NCBI GenBank assembly: GCA_035479375.1
Contig: DATIIT010000013.1
Location: 1 to 64,000 of the forward strand
Source of the DNA: PMNU01 sp035479375
Lineage (GTDB): Bacteria > Patescibacteriota > Saccharimonadia > Saccharimonadales > UBA4665
DNA length: 64,000 nucleotides
Reading direction: 5' to 3'
A program made the position numbers and the translations under genes. Below, piece by piece: positions 1-6,149 of the stretch. The notes below the pieces were generated by a model. It worked only from the letters and a program-made list of their open reading frames with translations, was not told the origin of the DNA and made no database searches. How positions within the stretch are numbered: position 1 is the stretch's first letter; the number at the start of each line of letters is the position of its first letter.

Positions 1-269
1 ACATTAAAAATGTAAACATTAGTGTCACCGACGACGGTGTTGGCATTTCGGGCAACGACTTTAATAAACTGTTTAAGCAATTTACCCGGCTGCCCAACGA
101 AATGAGCCAGCGTGTGGGCGGCACCGGCGTTGGGCTATACCTTGCTAAGCACCTAGTAGCGCTCCATCACGGCTCTATGCGTGTCCGGTCGGCCCCGGGC
201 GAAGGTTCGACGTTTACCATTACACTGCCAATTGCCCCAAACGCGCCGAAGGAGGAGCGCAAAATATGA
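1..269 (+). CDS. Sensor histidine kinase, C-terminal end (partial)
   Basis: Reading frame 3 is open from the window edge to a TGA at 267-269 and gives about 88 residues. It shows the ATP-binding lid of a HATPase_c domain: the N/G1-type motif DDGVGIS, an F-box-like KLFKQFTRL, the G2 box GGTGVGLYLAK and the final strand GSTFTITLPI. This is the catalytic end of a membrane or PAS-type histidine kinase; the sensor and the phospho-accepting histidine lie outside the window. The response regulator at 333 is its likely partner. The family is clear, the signal sensed is not knowable from this fragment. Confidence 0.9.
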   Translation, partial: IKNVNISVTDDGVGISGNDFNKLFKQFTRLPNEMSQRVGGTGVGLYLAKHLVALHHGSMRVRSAPGEGSTFTITLPIAPNAPKEERKI

Positions 270-332
270 AAATTTTCACAGAAGCGAAAGCACGATACTA
301 TATAGTGAATACATCAATGAGGGTTTCAACAC

Positions 333-710
333 ATGCATAACACCAAGCATCGCATTCTAATTGTCGAGGACGAGAATGCCCTGAACGAGGCGTATCAGCT
401 TATCCTTTCCAAAGCTGGCTACACCGTAGATACCGCCTTTGATGGCCATGAAGCACTGGATAAAATCAAGGCTGCCGAGCCAACTCTCGTTCTGCTCGAC
501 CTGCGCATGCCGCGCCTCGATGGCATCGGTTTTTTGCGCAAGCTCAACCTGCTCGACAATCACCCTAAAATGCGCGTGATTGTGTTTAGTAACTACGACA
601 TGCAAAAAGAAATCGACGAAGCCTACCGGCTGGGCGCCGACCGCTATTTTATGAAGGCGCTGGCCTCGCCGAAAGAATTGCTGCAAGTCGTCGAAGCCAC
701 GCTAGCGTAG
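333..710 (+). CDS. Single-domain response regulator
   Basis: This 125-residue protein is a complete receiver domain with no output domain. The acidic pair is E12/D13, the phospho-acceptor D56 in LLDLRMP, the conserved Ser/Thr position S86 and the conserved lysine K108. It would accept phosphate from the histidine kinase ending 64 bases upstream and act by protein contact, as CheY- or Spo0F-like regulators do. The gap holds a possible promoter of its own (TTCACA 275-280, TATATA 299-304) and a GAGGG ribosome site before the ATG. The target is unknown. Confidence 0.93.
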   Translation: MHNTKHRILIVEDENALNEAYQLILSKAGYTVDTAFDGHEALDKIKAAEPTLVLLDLRMPRLDGIGFLRKLNLLDNHPKMRVIVFSNYDMQKEIDEAYRLGADRYFMKALASPKELLQVVEATLA

Positions 711-727
711 AGATTGGGCTGCTTGCA

Positions 728-764
728 GGGGAGAGCACCGCTTTTTGGAAGTGGTGCTCTCCCC
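728..764. terminator. Strong hairpin between convergent genes
   Basis: A 12-bp perfect stem (GGGGAGAGCACC at 728-739 with its complement at 753-764) lies between the convergent response regulator and Crp/Fnr genes. There is no T-run on either side, so it may act as a bidirectional stop or an RNA 3'-end stabiliser. Confidence 0.55.
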
Positions 765-781
765 CATCCACGCGCCTCACG

Positions 782-1447
782 CTAACGAATATCAATATCC
801 TGGAAGCTGTCCTCGCCCAGCAAGCGCTCCAGCCGCGGCTTGTCCACAGTGTAGGTGCGGGCGGCGTACTCGAGCACTTTTTCCTGCTTGAGCTTGCTGA
901 GCTCAGTGGTGGTGGTCTCGCGCGTGAGGCCAACGAGGCTGGCAATGACACTATGCGTCAGCGAAAAGTCCAGGGTGAATTTGCCGGGCGAAGTCTCGTG
1001 GCCATAGCGGAACAGCAAATAGTACAGCGTAAACATGATTTTGTCGCGGGCGCGCGACTGCTCCAGCGCGGTGACGCGCATCAAAAGGGCAGTGTAGTTG
1101 GTGGCATAATAATCCAACACTTCGGCGGCCAGCTCCGGCCGGGTGGCGATGAGCTTGAGCAGCGCGTCGCGCTCCACGAGCAGCACCTCGCAATCGGTGA
1201 GCGCCTCGTAATAATAGAGCGTTACGGCAGCCTTGCCAAAAATCCACGAGCTGGGGAAGATGTCGCTGCCCGCGTGGAAGGTTACGATTTGCTCTTCACC
1301 GGCACTGTTAATGGTGTACGCCTTCACGGCGCCTTCCTTGAGCATGTAGGCCAGGCGCGGCGCCTCCCCCTGGTAAAGCAAAATAGAGTGCTTCTTAAAC
1401 GTCCGCCGCATGGCAACGCGTTCGAGTTCGGCGGCAAGTTCGTGCAC
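782..1447 (-). CDS. Crp/Fnr family transcription regulator
   Basis: The 221-residue protein has an N-terminal cyclic-nucleotide-binding-type beta-barrel (about residues 15-125, including SILLYQGEAPRLAYML and a middle segment on GEEQIVTF) and a C-terminal winged helix (about 150-215, with SLVGLTRETTTTELSKLK as the helix-turn-helix). Cysteines for an Fnr-type iron-sulfur cluster are not evident, and the ligand is unknown. The start is GTG with a GAGG-like ribosome site. A close paralog lies at 45206-45883, sharing the SILLYQGE and GLTRETTTTEL/NEL stretches. It is likely a global regulator of metabolism or envelope genes. Confidence 0.9.
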   Translation of the reverse strand: MHELAAELERVAMRRTFKKHSILLYQGEAPRLAYMLKEGAVKAYTINSAGEEQIVTFHAGSDIFPSSWIFGKAAVTLYYYEALTDCEVLLVERDALLKLIATRPELAAEVLDYYATNYTALLMRVTALEQSRARDKIMFTLYYLLFRYGHETSPGKFTLDFSLTHSVIASLVGLTRETTTTELSKLKQEKVLEYAARTYTVDKPRLERLLGEDSFQDIDIR

Positions 1448-1553
1448 GTTAGGCTTCCTCTTTTTTACCTATACATAAGTGTAGCCGAAACACGGGCGGA
1501 AACGTGTGTAAAATATTACAGCTACGCCATGCCACCGGAGCAAGCCAAGTTTG

Positions 1554-1582
1554 TTGCATATTCCGCTAGCGTGTGGCTAAAT
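1554..1582 (+). promoter_or_regulatory. Sigma-70-type promoter of the dTMP kinase fusion
   Basis: TTGCAT (1554-1559), a 17-bp spacer, and CTAAAT (1577-1582). Transcription would begin near 1589. This places the GTG at 1573 upstream of the transcript and supports the ATG at 1606. Confidence 0.55.
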
Positions 1583-1605
1583 GGGTACAGACCGGGGAGG
1601 TACAA

Positions 1606-3714
1606 ATGCAGAACAGGCCAGGCACATTCATTGTCATCGAGGGCACCGACGGCTCGGGCAAGGCCACACAGTTTGAGTTGCTGTGCGCGCGGCTCCGCCA
1701 AGCCGGCTACGAGGTAGCCACCTTTGATTTCCCCCAGTACAGCGAACCCTCCAGCTACTTTGTGAAGCAATACTTAAATGGCGAGTACGGCTCCGCCGGC
1801 GAGGTCGGCCCCTACACCGCGTCACTGTTCTATGCCTTGGACCGCTACGAGGCCGCGCCGGCCATTAAAAAGGCGCTGGACGAGGGCAAAATCGTGGTCA
1901 GCAACCGCTTTACCGGCTCCAGCATGGGGCACCAGGGCACCAAATTCCGCAGCCCAGAGGAGCGGCGCGGCTATTTCATCTGGCTGGACAACCTGGAGTT
2001 TGAGATGTTGCAAGTGCCGCGGCCAGATATCAGCTTTGTGCTGCGCGTGCCCGCCGAGATCGCCCAGGCGCAAGTAGACAAAAAACAGCTGCGCGGGTAC
2101 ACGGACAAAAAGCGCGACATCCATGAGGCAGACATTGAACACCTCAGAAAATCGGTAGAGGTGTACGACGACCTCACCCAGCTATTCCCCAAAGACTTCC
2201 AGCGTGTAGACTGCGTGCGCAGCGGCACCTTGCTGGACATCGACACTATCCAAAACATGCTGTGGGAGAAAATCACGCCGCTACTGCCTCCGCCGCCACA
2301 GATTGAGCTGGCAAACAAAGACATCCCGAGCGCCGCGGCATCGGCCGAGACCACGGGCGGGGCGGCCGCGGCGGTTGCGGCAGTGCCGTCGGTGGGTACC
2401 GCAGTGCCAGAGCCCACTCCCACCCAAGACACGCCCACCCAAAAGCCGGCCGGCACCATGCGCGAGGTCACTGGCCAGCATTTTGTGGTGCAGCGGGCGA
2501 GCCATTTGCTCGCGCAGCGCTTGGAGGGCAGTGCGCTGGCCGCACACCTGGACCAATCCGGCCCCACAGCCGATTTCACCACCAAAGACAAAGACGGCCA
2601 CTACCGCTACATCACGCCAGCCAGCTTTGATGCCGCCACCGCGCAAACATACCATACCTACCTTGACCGCATTTTTGACAATTACGCCGGGCTCGCTGCA
2701 GGCGTGGAGGCCTATCTGCGCGCCCAGCCGCCCACCGGCAAGGACGCAGAAGACGAAAGTGGCCGCCGGCGCGCCCAGGCTCTGCGGGCGGCCAGCGCGG
2801 TGCTGCCCGCGGCTGCGCAATCGGATGTAGCTGTGCTGGCGTTTGGGCGCTCCCTGGAAAACTTGGCCATCGCACTGTTGGCCGATGAGCTGCCCGAGGC
2901 CAGGGCCGCGGGCGGACGCATCGTGCAAGAGGCGCGGGCTATCGCCCCGGGGTTCCTAGACCACGGCCAAGAAACGGTGGCCTACCGCCAAAGAACCGGC
3001 CAGGCAACCGCCCGGCTAGCCGCCGAATTCCTGCCAGACAACCACGCCGCGGAAACGCGCATGGTTCAACTCACCGATGTTACGCCGCGCAACGAGCTAG
3101 ACATCTTGCCCGACATCTTATATCCCCACAGTAGCCTGCCGCTCAGTGGGCTGCGGCAGGAAGTGGCCGGCTGGCCGTATAACCGCAAATTGGCTATTTT
3201 GGATGCCGCTATCGGTGAACGCACCAGTGTGCACCATAAGCCGGGCGGCGCCCTTGCCCACATCCGCTACACCTGGGACCTGATGGCCGATTACAACACC
3301 TTCCGCAGCCTGCAACGCCACCGCCTGGCCGGTGATCCAGAATGGCAAGAGCTGACGCCACGCTATGGCTACGCCGTGCCCCAAATCATCGAGGATGCCG
3401 GCTTGGCCGACGCTTTTGAGCAATGTTTTGACCTCAGCCTAGAGCTGTACAGCCTGCTGCAAAAGGCCGGCTTTGCCCTGGAGGCGCAGTACGCCACGCT
3501 GTTGGGCCACAAAATGCGCTGGAAGGCAACCTATACCGCCGGCGAACTGCTGCACCTGTACGAAGCCGGCCCGCTCCTAGATGTGAGTGAAGGGCACCTG
3601 GCGCTCATCACCGCGCTCCACGACAAACTGGCCGAGACACACCCAGTGGTCGCCGGCGCTATGCGGGTTGCGGCAGCGAACCCAGTGCCAACTCCCCAAC
3701 AGCCGCGGGCGTAA
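1606..3714 (+). CDS. Thymidylate kinase fused to two ThyX-like domains
   Basis: The 702-residue protein starts at the ATG preceded by GGGGAGG. Residues 6-220 are a thymidylate kinase: P-loop EGTDGSGKAT (K19), a DRY motif in FYALDRYEAA and NRFTGSSMGHQGTK. A Pro/Ala/Thr linker of about 60 residues follows. Residues about 285-480 and 490-690 look like two degenerate flavin-dependent thymidylate synthase (ThyX) domains. The second keeps RSLQRHR and PRYGY, but with a longer spacing than the classical RHRx7S motif. In principle one polypeptide could make dTMP and phosphorylate it to dTDP. The kinase call is firm. ThyX catalysis is uncertain because the motif is altered, and the ThyX part could instead be structural. 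Confidence 0.85.
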   Translation: MQNRPGTFIVIEGTDGSGKATQFELLCARLRQAGYEVATFDFPQYSEPSSYFVKQYLNGEYGSAGEVGPYTASLFYALDRYEAAPAIKKALDEGKIVVSNRFTGSSMGHQGTKFRSPEERRGYFIWLDNLEFEMLQVPRPDISFVLRVPAEIAQAQVDKKQLRGYTDKKRDIHEADIEHLRKSVEVYDDLTQLFPKDFQRVDCVRSGTLLDIDTIQNMLWEKITPLLPPPPQIELANKDIPSAAASAETTGGAAAAVAAVPSVGTAVPEPTPTQDTPTQKPAGTMREVTGQHFVVQRASHLLAQRLEGSALAAHLDQSGPTADFTTKDKDGHYRYITPASFDAATAQTYHTYLDRIFDNYAGLAAGVEAYLRAQPPTGKDAEDESGRRRAQALRAASAVLPAAAQSDVAVLAFGRSLENLAIALLADELPEARAAGGRIVQEARAIAPGFLDHGQETVAYRQRTGQATARLAAEFLPDNHAAETRMVQLTDVTPRNELDILPDILYPHSSLPLSGLRQEVAGWPYNRKLAILDAAIGERTSVHHKPGGALAHIRYTWDLMADYNTFRSLQRHRLAGDPEWQELTPRYGYAVPQIIEDAGLADAFEQCFDLSLELYSLLQKAGFALEAQYATLLGHKMRWKATYTAGELLHLYEAGPLLDVSEGHLALITALHDKLAETHPVVAGAMRVAAANPVPTPQQPRA

Positions 3715-3925
3715 GGGGAAGGGGCGGCGCCTCGGGCAAGGGCGCTTGCGGGGCTTCAACCGCCGTTACGGCCGCAGCGGCTCCCATACGAGCCCATACC
3801 CGGTCACCAATATCGGCACGACGCCGGCGTTCATCGGCAGCTATACGGGCCGCCTGCCGACGTTCTCTTTCCCCTTCGTCCGTTTCCGGGACGAGGAGCC
3901 CTGTGGTGGCGTCTTTTACTAACAT
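3659..3925 (-). CDS. Small Ala/Arg/Pro-rich protein of unknown function
   Basis: An 88-residue frame begins at an ATG preceded by a good ribosome site, GAAAGGAG (3931-3938 on the plus strand). The first 25 residues are mixed, the middle is very basic (ERERRQAARIAADERRRR) and the C-terminus is Ala/Pro/Leu-rich and low in complexity. Its 3' end overlaps the tail of the convergent kinase/ThyX gene by 56 bases. Upstream lie a terminator, a Phe-rich leader ORF and a promoter, so expression appears to be controlled by attenuation. No family is recognised. Composition is partly that of a high-GC shadow frame, but the ribosome site and regulated leader argue that it is real. Confidence 0.6.
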   Translation of the reverse strand: MLVKDATTGLLVPETDEGERERRQAARIAADERRRRADIGDRVWARMGAAAAVTAVEAPQAPLPEAPPLPLTPAAVGELALGSLPQPA

Positions 3926-3938
3926 AGTTTCTCCTTTC

Positions 3939-3973
3939 AAAACAAAAAACCGGGCTCTTGGATTGAGCCCGGT
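3939..3973 (-). terminator. Attenuator terminator before the 88-residue gene
   Basis: On the minus strand ACCGGGCTC (3973-3965) pairs with GAGCCCGGT (3957-3949) and is followed by TTTTTTG and more T. GCTCAATCC on the minus strand (3968-3960) overlaps the 5' arm and is perfectly complementary, over 9 bp, to GGATTGAGC inside the upstream leader ORF (4013-4005). Antiterminator and terminator are therefore mutually exclusive. Confidence 0.75.
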
Positions 3974-3995
3974 TGGTGTTTCTTGGTTAATTATT

Positions 3996-4091
3996 TTAGC
4001 GTGTGCTCAATCCTGCCTGCAAGGGCGCAAAAAAGAAGCCATAGAAAAAGTTGGCTACGTTTGCGGCTGCGGGCTGGATAAGCGTCTGCAT
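3996..4091 (-). CDS. Phe-rich leader peptide
   Basis: A 31-residue ORF contains the run FFYGFFF (five Phe codons and one Tyr codon in seven). Its last codons hold GGATTGAGC, one strand of the proposed antiterminator. A ribosome reaching the TAA would mask this strand and allow the terminator at 3939-3973. Stalling at the Phe/Tyr codons would leave it free. The ATG lies 7 bases after the -10 box, so the mRNA is probably leaderless. This matches the logic of the pheL and pheST leaders. A small membrane peptide is an alternative reading. Confidence 0.7.
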   Translation of the reverse strand: MQTLIQPAAANVANFFYGFFFAPLQAGLSTR

Positions 4092-4098
4092 GGCTGCC

Positions 4099-4127
4099 AT
4101 TAAACCTGGCCGCGCCCAAAAAGTCAA
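4099..4127 (-). promoter_or_regulatory. Promoter of the Phe-rich leader
   Basis: Minus-strand TTGACT (4127-4122), a 17-bp spacer and TTTAAT (4104-4099). It is back to back with the plus-strand leader promoter; the two -35 boxes are only 9 bases apart. Confidence 0.75.
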
Positions 4128-4136
4128 CAAAAAAAG

Positions 4137-4166
4137 TTGACGGCCAGTAGCAGCCGGTGCTAGACT
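4137..4166 (+). promoter_or_regulatory. Promoter of the Ile/Leu leader before the GCS2-like gene
   Basis: TTGACG (4137-4142), an 18-bp spacer and TAGACT (4161-4166), ending 8 bases before the leader ATG. It is divergent from the Phe-leader promoter. Confidence 0.65.
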
Positions 4167-4174
4167 ACGGCCAA

Positions 4175-4234
4175 ATGGCAACTAACTACGCAATTCTTGG
4201 CCTCATTATTCTCGGCTCGAAGGAGCGCGGTTAG
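4175..4234 (+). CDS. Ile/Leu-rich leader peptide (GCS2-like gene)
   Basis: A 19-residue ORF, MATNYAILGLIILGSKERG, carries six Ile/Leu codons in eight. Its end, KERG plus stop, encodes GGAGCGCGGTT, which can form the antiterminator. The leader before the M20 operon (6029-6085) ends in the same four-residue pattern because of the same RNA constraint. The start lies 8 bases after the -10 box, so it is probably translated from a leaderless mRNA. Confidence 0.7.
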   Translation: MATNYAILGLIILGSKERG

Positions 4235-4302
4235 CTGTTGCCTAAAAAATAATCCAACAAAGCAACATCAGCACCGGGCTCCACCAAGGGACCCGGTTTT
4301 TT
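4222..4302 (+). promoter_or_regulatory. Transcription attenuator before the GCS2-like gene
   Basis: GGAGCGCGGTT (4222-4232), covered by a ribosome at the leader stop codon, can pair with ACCGGGCTCC (4273-4282) with one mismatch. The same ACCGGGCTCC can instead pair with GGGACCCGGT (4288-4297), a stem with one bulged base followed by six T. The arrangement is region 2, 3 and 4 of a classical attenuator. AAGGA near 4309 is the ribosome site of the downstream gene. Confidence 0.72.
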
Positions 4303-4321
4303 AATTGCAAGGACTGTACCT

Positions 4322-5965
4322 ATGATCCACAACAAAGCCAACCCCAACGCCAACGACGGCCGCCCGCCTATTATTTTGGGGCTGGACGCCCGCTTTGTAG
4401 ACGGCCGCCCGCTCAGCGCCAGCGACGGCGGCATTGTTGTGGCACCGGAGGGGATATTCTCTATTGCCCGCCAAGATATGGCACCCGGCACGCCGGCCGC
4501 TGAACTCCAGCCAGATGGGCGGTGGGCGGTGCCGGCTATCCGTACCGGCCGGGCGACATTTTTAGAGGATGGCCGCATGCAGCCCACCACCTACGGCGCC
4601 GAGCTGGAGGGCGCCCGCCTGAACCCAGACGGTACCTACGGCCGCTTAAGCCCCCAGGAGCTGGACGACGTCAAAGAGTTATACGGCCACATGGACGAGT
4701 CCGGCACCGCGCCCACTGCTGACCAAGCCGAGTTCGAGCAGCGCTTCTGGGACATGGCCCACGGCATGGTAGACGCCGCCACTGCTGCCGGCCAATTAGC
4801 CGCCAGCTTGTCGGTATTTGGCCAGCACGATTTCGGCCCGGAGCACGCCAATCCGCACTCCTACGTCGGCCACGTGACCCGCCTCATGGAGGAGCGCACT
4901 GGCTTTAACACCACCGCCACCTTCCGTACTGCCGGTGCACAGGCGCATACTGGTGTGAGCGACACTATGGCTGCCGTGGAAGCTGCCGAGGCACTGCAGT
5001 ACCTGGGGCCTATCCTGGCCGCGCCTACCTTGGCCGGCCCGCTGCTGCGTGGCGGTATCGCCAACCTCACGCACGCCACTGCCACGCCCGAGCAACGCGC
5101 CCACATGGCGGCCAGCAGTGTGAGCGCATCAGCCTTGGGGCGTCCGGCGCTGAGCTGGCGCTATCTGCTACGCGTACTCGGCTCGCCATCGGCAGGCGTA
5201 TGGCGCAGGCCGGCCGCCGACACCAAAGAGGAGTACTTACAGCGCGCCAACGACCAACTGGCTGCGGGCGAAATCAATAACGTCGACCGCACGCACGGCT
5301 GGCACGCCGACCGCGTCCGCGTAGTGCTAGACGGAAAGGGCGCCAATACCATCGAGGATTGCTCGGCGGACACGGCGCTGGGCAACCCCGAGGTGTTAGT
5401 GCCTTTGCTGCTGCTGCGCGCCGGCCTCACCACCGCCCTGGAAGAGATGGCCATGCGCGGCCGTGACCCGCGCGAGGTGGTCGCCAGGGTACTGGGCACC
5501 ACCGCTTTGTCACGCGAGGAGCGGCTGCGCCTTGCGCACAACACCATGCTGCACCATGTTTCCCGCTACGGTAATGACGCCCAAGCATACGGCCGCAAGC
5601 CTGGCGGGTGGCTGCCAACACTTCTGGAGATTGCCCGCCAAGCACCATTTACCAAGCTCACCCCCGCCCAAACGGCACAACTCAGGCGCTCGTTTAAAAC
5701 CGCAGCCGAAACACGCGGCGCGGCCAACCGGTGGTGCATAGACAACGGCGCGGACGCGCCCACTGCCCAAACGTGGTTTGACCTGGGCGGCTTAAACAAC
5801 CCAGCCGTGTACATGCTGGAGCACTACAAGGCGCTGGTACGGCAAGGCAAAACCCCAGAGCAGGCCATCCGCGCAGTGGAGCTCAGCGCGGGGCAGGCGC
5901 TCCACCACGCCAGCGCCCAGCGGCGCGACGGCGCGCCAAAAAGCTTGCAGAAGGCAGCCGCGTAG
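4322..5965 (+). CDS. GCS2-like (glutamate-cysteine ligase family) protein
   Basis: The 547-residue protein resembles the GCS2/YbdK carboxylate-amine ligase family in pattern. It has a YGAELEGARL segment near residue 90, then FGQHDFGPEHANPHSYVGHVTRLMEERTG, AQAHTGVSD with a following helix (family: VHVGV.D), a SWRYLLRVLGSPSAGVW segment, and IEDCSADTALGNPEVLVPLLLLRAG (family: E.R..D.Q..v.d). GCS2 enzymes join glutamate, or another carboxylate, to an amine such as cysteine using ATP. The assignment rests on motif spacing only, and the substrate is uncertain. Expression appears to be controlled by the Ile/Leu leader attenuator just upstream. Confidence 0.6.
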   Translation: MIHNKANPNANDGRPPIILGLDARFVDGRPLSASDGGIVVAPEGIFSIARQDMAPGTPAAELQPDGRWAVPAIRTGRATFLEDGRMQPTTYGAELEGARLNPDGTYGRLSPQELDDVKELYGHMDESGTAPTADQAEFEQRFWDMAHGMVDAATAAGQLAASLSVFGQHDFGPEHANPHSYVGHVTRLMEERTGFNTTATFRTAGAQAHTGVSDTMAAVEAAEALQYLGPILAAPTLAGPLLRGGIANLTHATATPEQRAHMAASSVSASALGRPALSWRYLLRVLGSPSAGVWRRPAADTKEEYLQRANDQLAAGEINNVDRTHGWHADRVRVVLDGKGANTIEDCSADTALGNPEVLVPLLLLRAGLTTALEEMAMRGRDPREVVARVLGTTALSREERLRLAHNTMLHHVSRYGNDAQAYGRKPGGWLPTLLEIARQAPFTKLTPAQTAQLRRSFKTAAETRGAANRWCIDNGADAPTAQTWFDLGGLNNPAVYMLEHYKALVRQGKTPEQAIRAVELSAGQALHHASAQRRDGAPKSLQKAAA

Positions 5966-5989
5966 TGCCGGCGCAACCACAAGCGGGGT

Positions 5990-6018
5990 TTGACTCTGCC
6001 GGCAAAACCGCGTATAAT
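5990..6018 (+). promoter_or_regulatory. Promoter of the M20 leader and operon
   Basis: TTGACT (5990-5995), a 17-bp spacer and a consensus TATAAT (6013-6018). It is one of the best sigma-70-type promoters in the window. Confidence 0.85.
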
Positions 6019-6028
6019 TTGATGCATT

Positions 6029-6085
6029 ATGAAGCAATTTATGGTCCGCCTCATTCTCATCACCAACTCCTCGGAGCGCGGTTAG
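6029..6085 (+). CDS. Ile/Leu leader peptide (M20 peptidase operon)
   Basis: An 18-residue ORF, MKQFMVRLILITNSSERG, has the run L-I-L-I in its middle and ends, like the leader at 4175, in S/K-E-R-G and TAG. The shared end is GGAGCGCGGTT at RNA level. Its ATG is 10 bases after the TATAAT box. Ribosome stalling at the Leu/Ile codons would free the antiterminator strand and switch on the peptidases. Confidence 0.75.
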   Translation: MKQFMVRLILITNSSERG

Positions 6086-6136
6086 GCAGGCTATACATCC
6101 AAAAGCAAGCAACCGGGCTCCAAGAGCCCGGTTTTT
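6073..6136 (+). promoter_or_regulatory. Transcription attenuator before the M20 operon
   Basis: GGAGCGCGGTT (6073-6083) can pair with AACCGGGCTCC (6111-6121) with a single mismatch. Alternatively ACCGGGCTC (6112-6120) pairs perfectly with GAGCCCGGT (6124-6132), followed by TTTTT, an intrinsic terminator with a three-base loop. The two structures share the same strand and exclude each other. Confidence 0.78.
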
Positions 6137-6149
6137 GTAAGGCACACCT

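Noticed and set aside
953..1717. A 254-residue plus-strand frame over the Crp/Fnr gene
   Set aside because: It is antisense to a well-supported regulator and runs through the promoter region of the kinase fusion; no motif is present.
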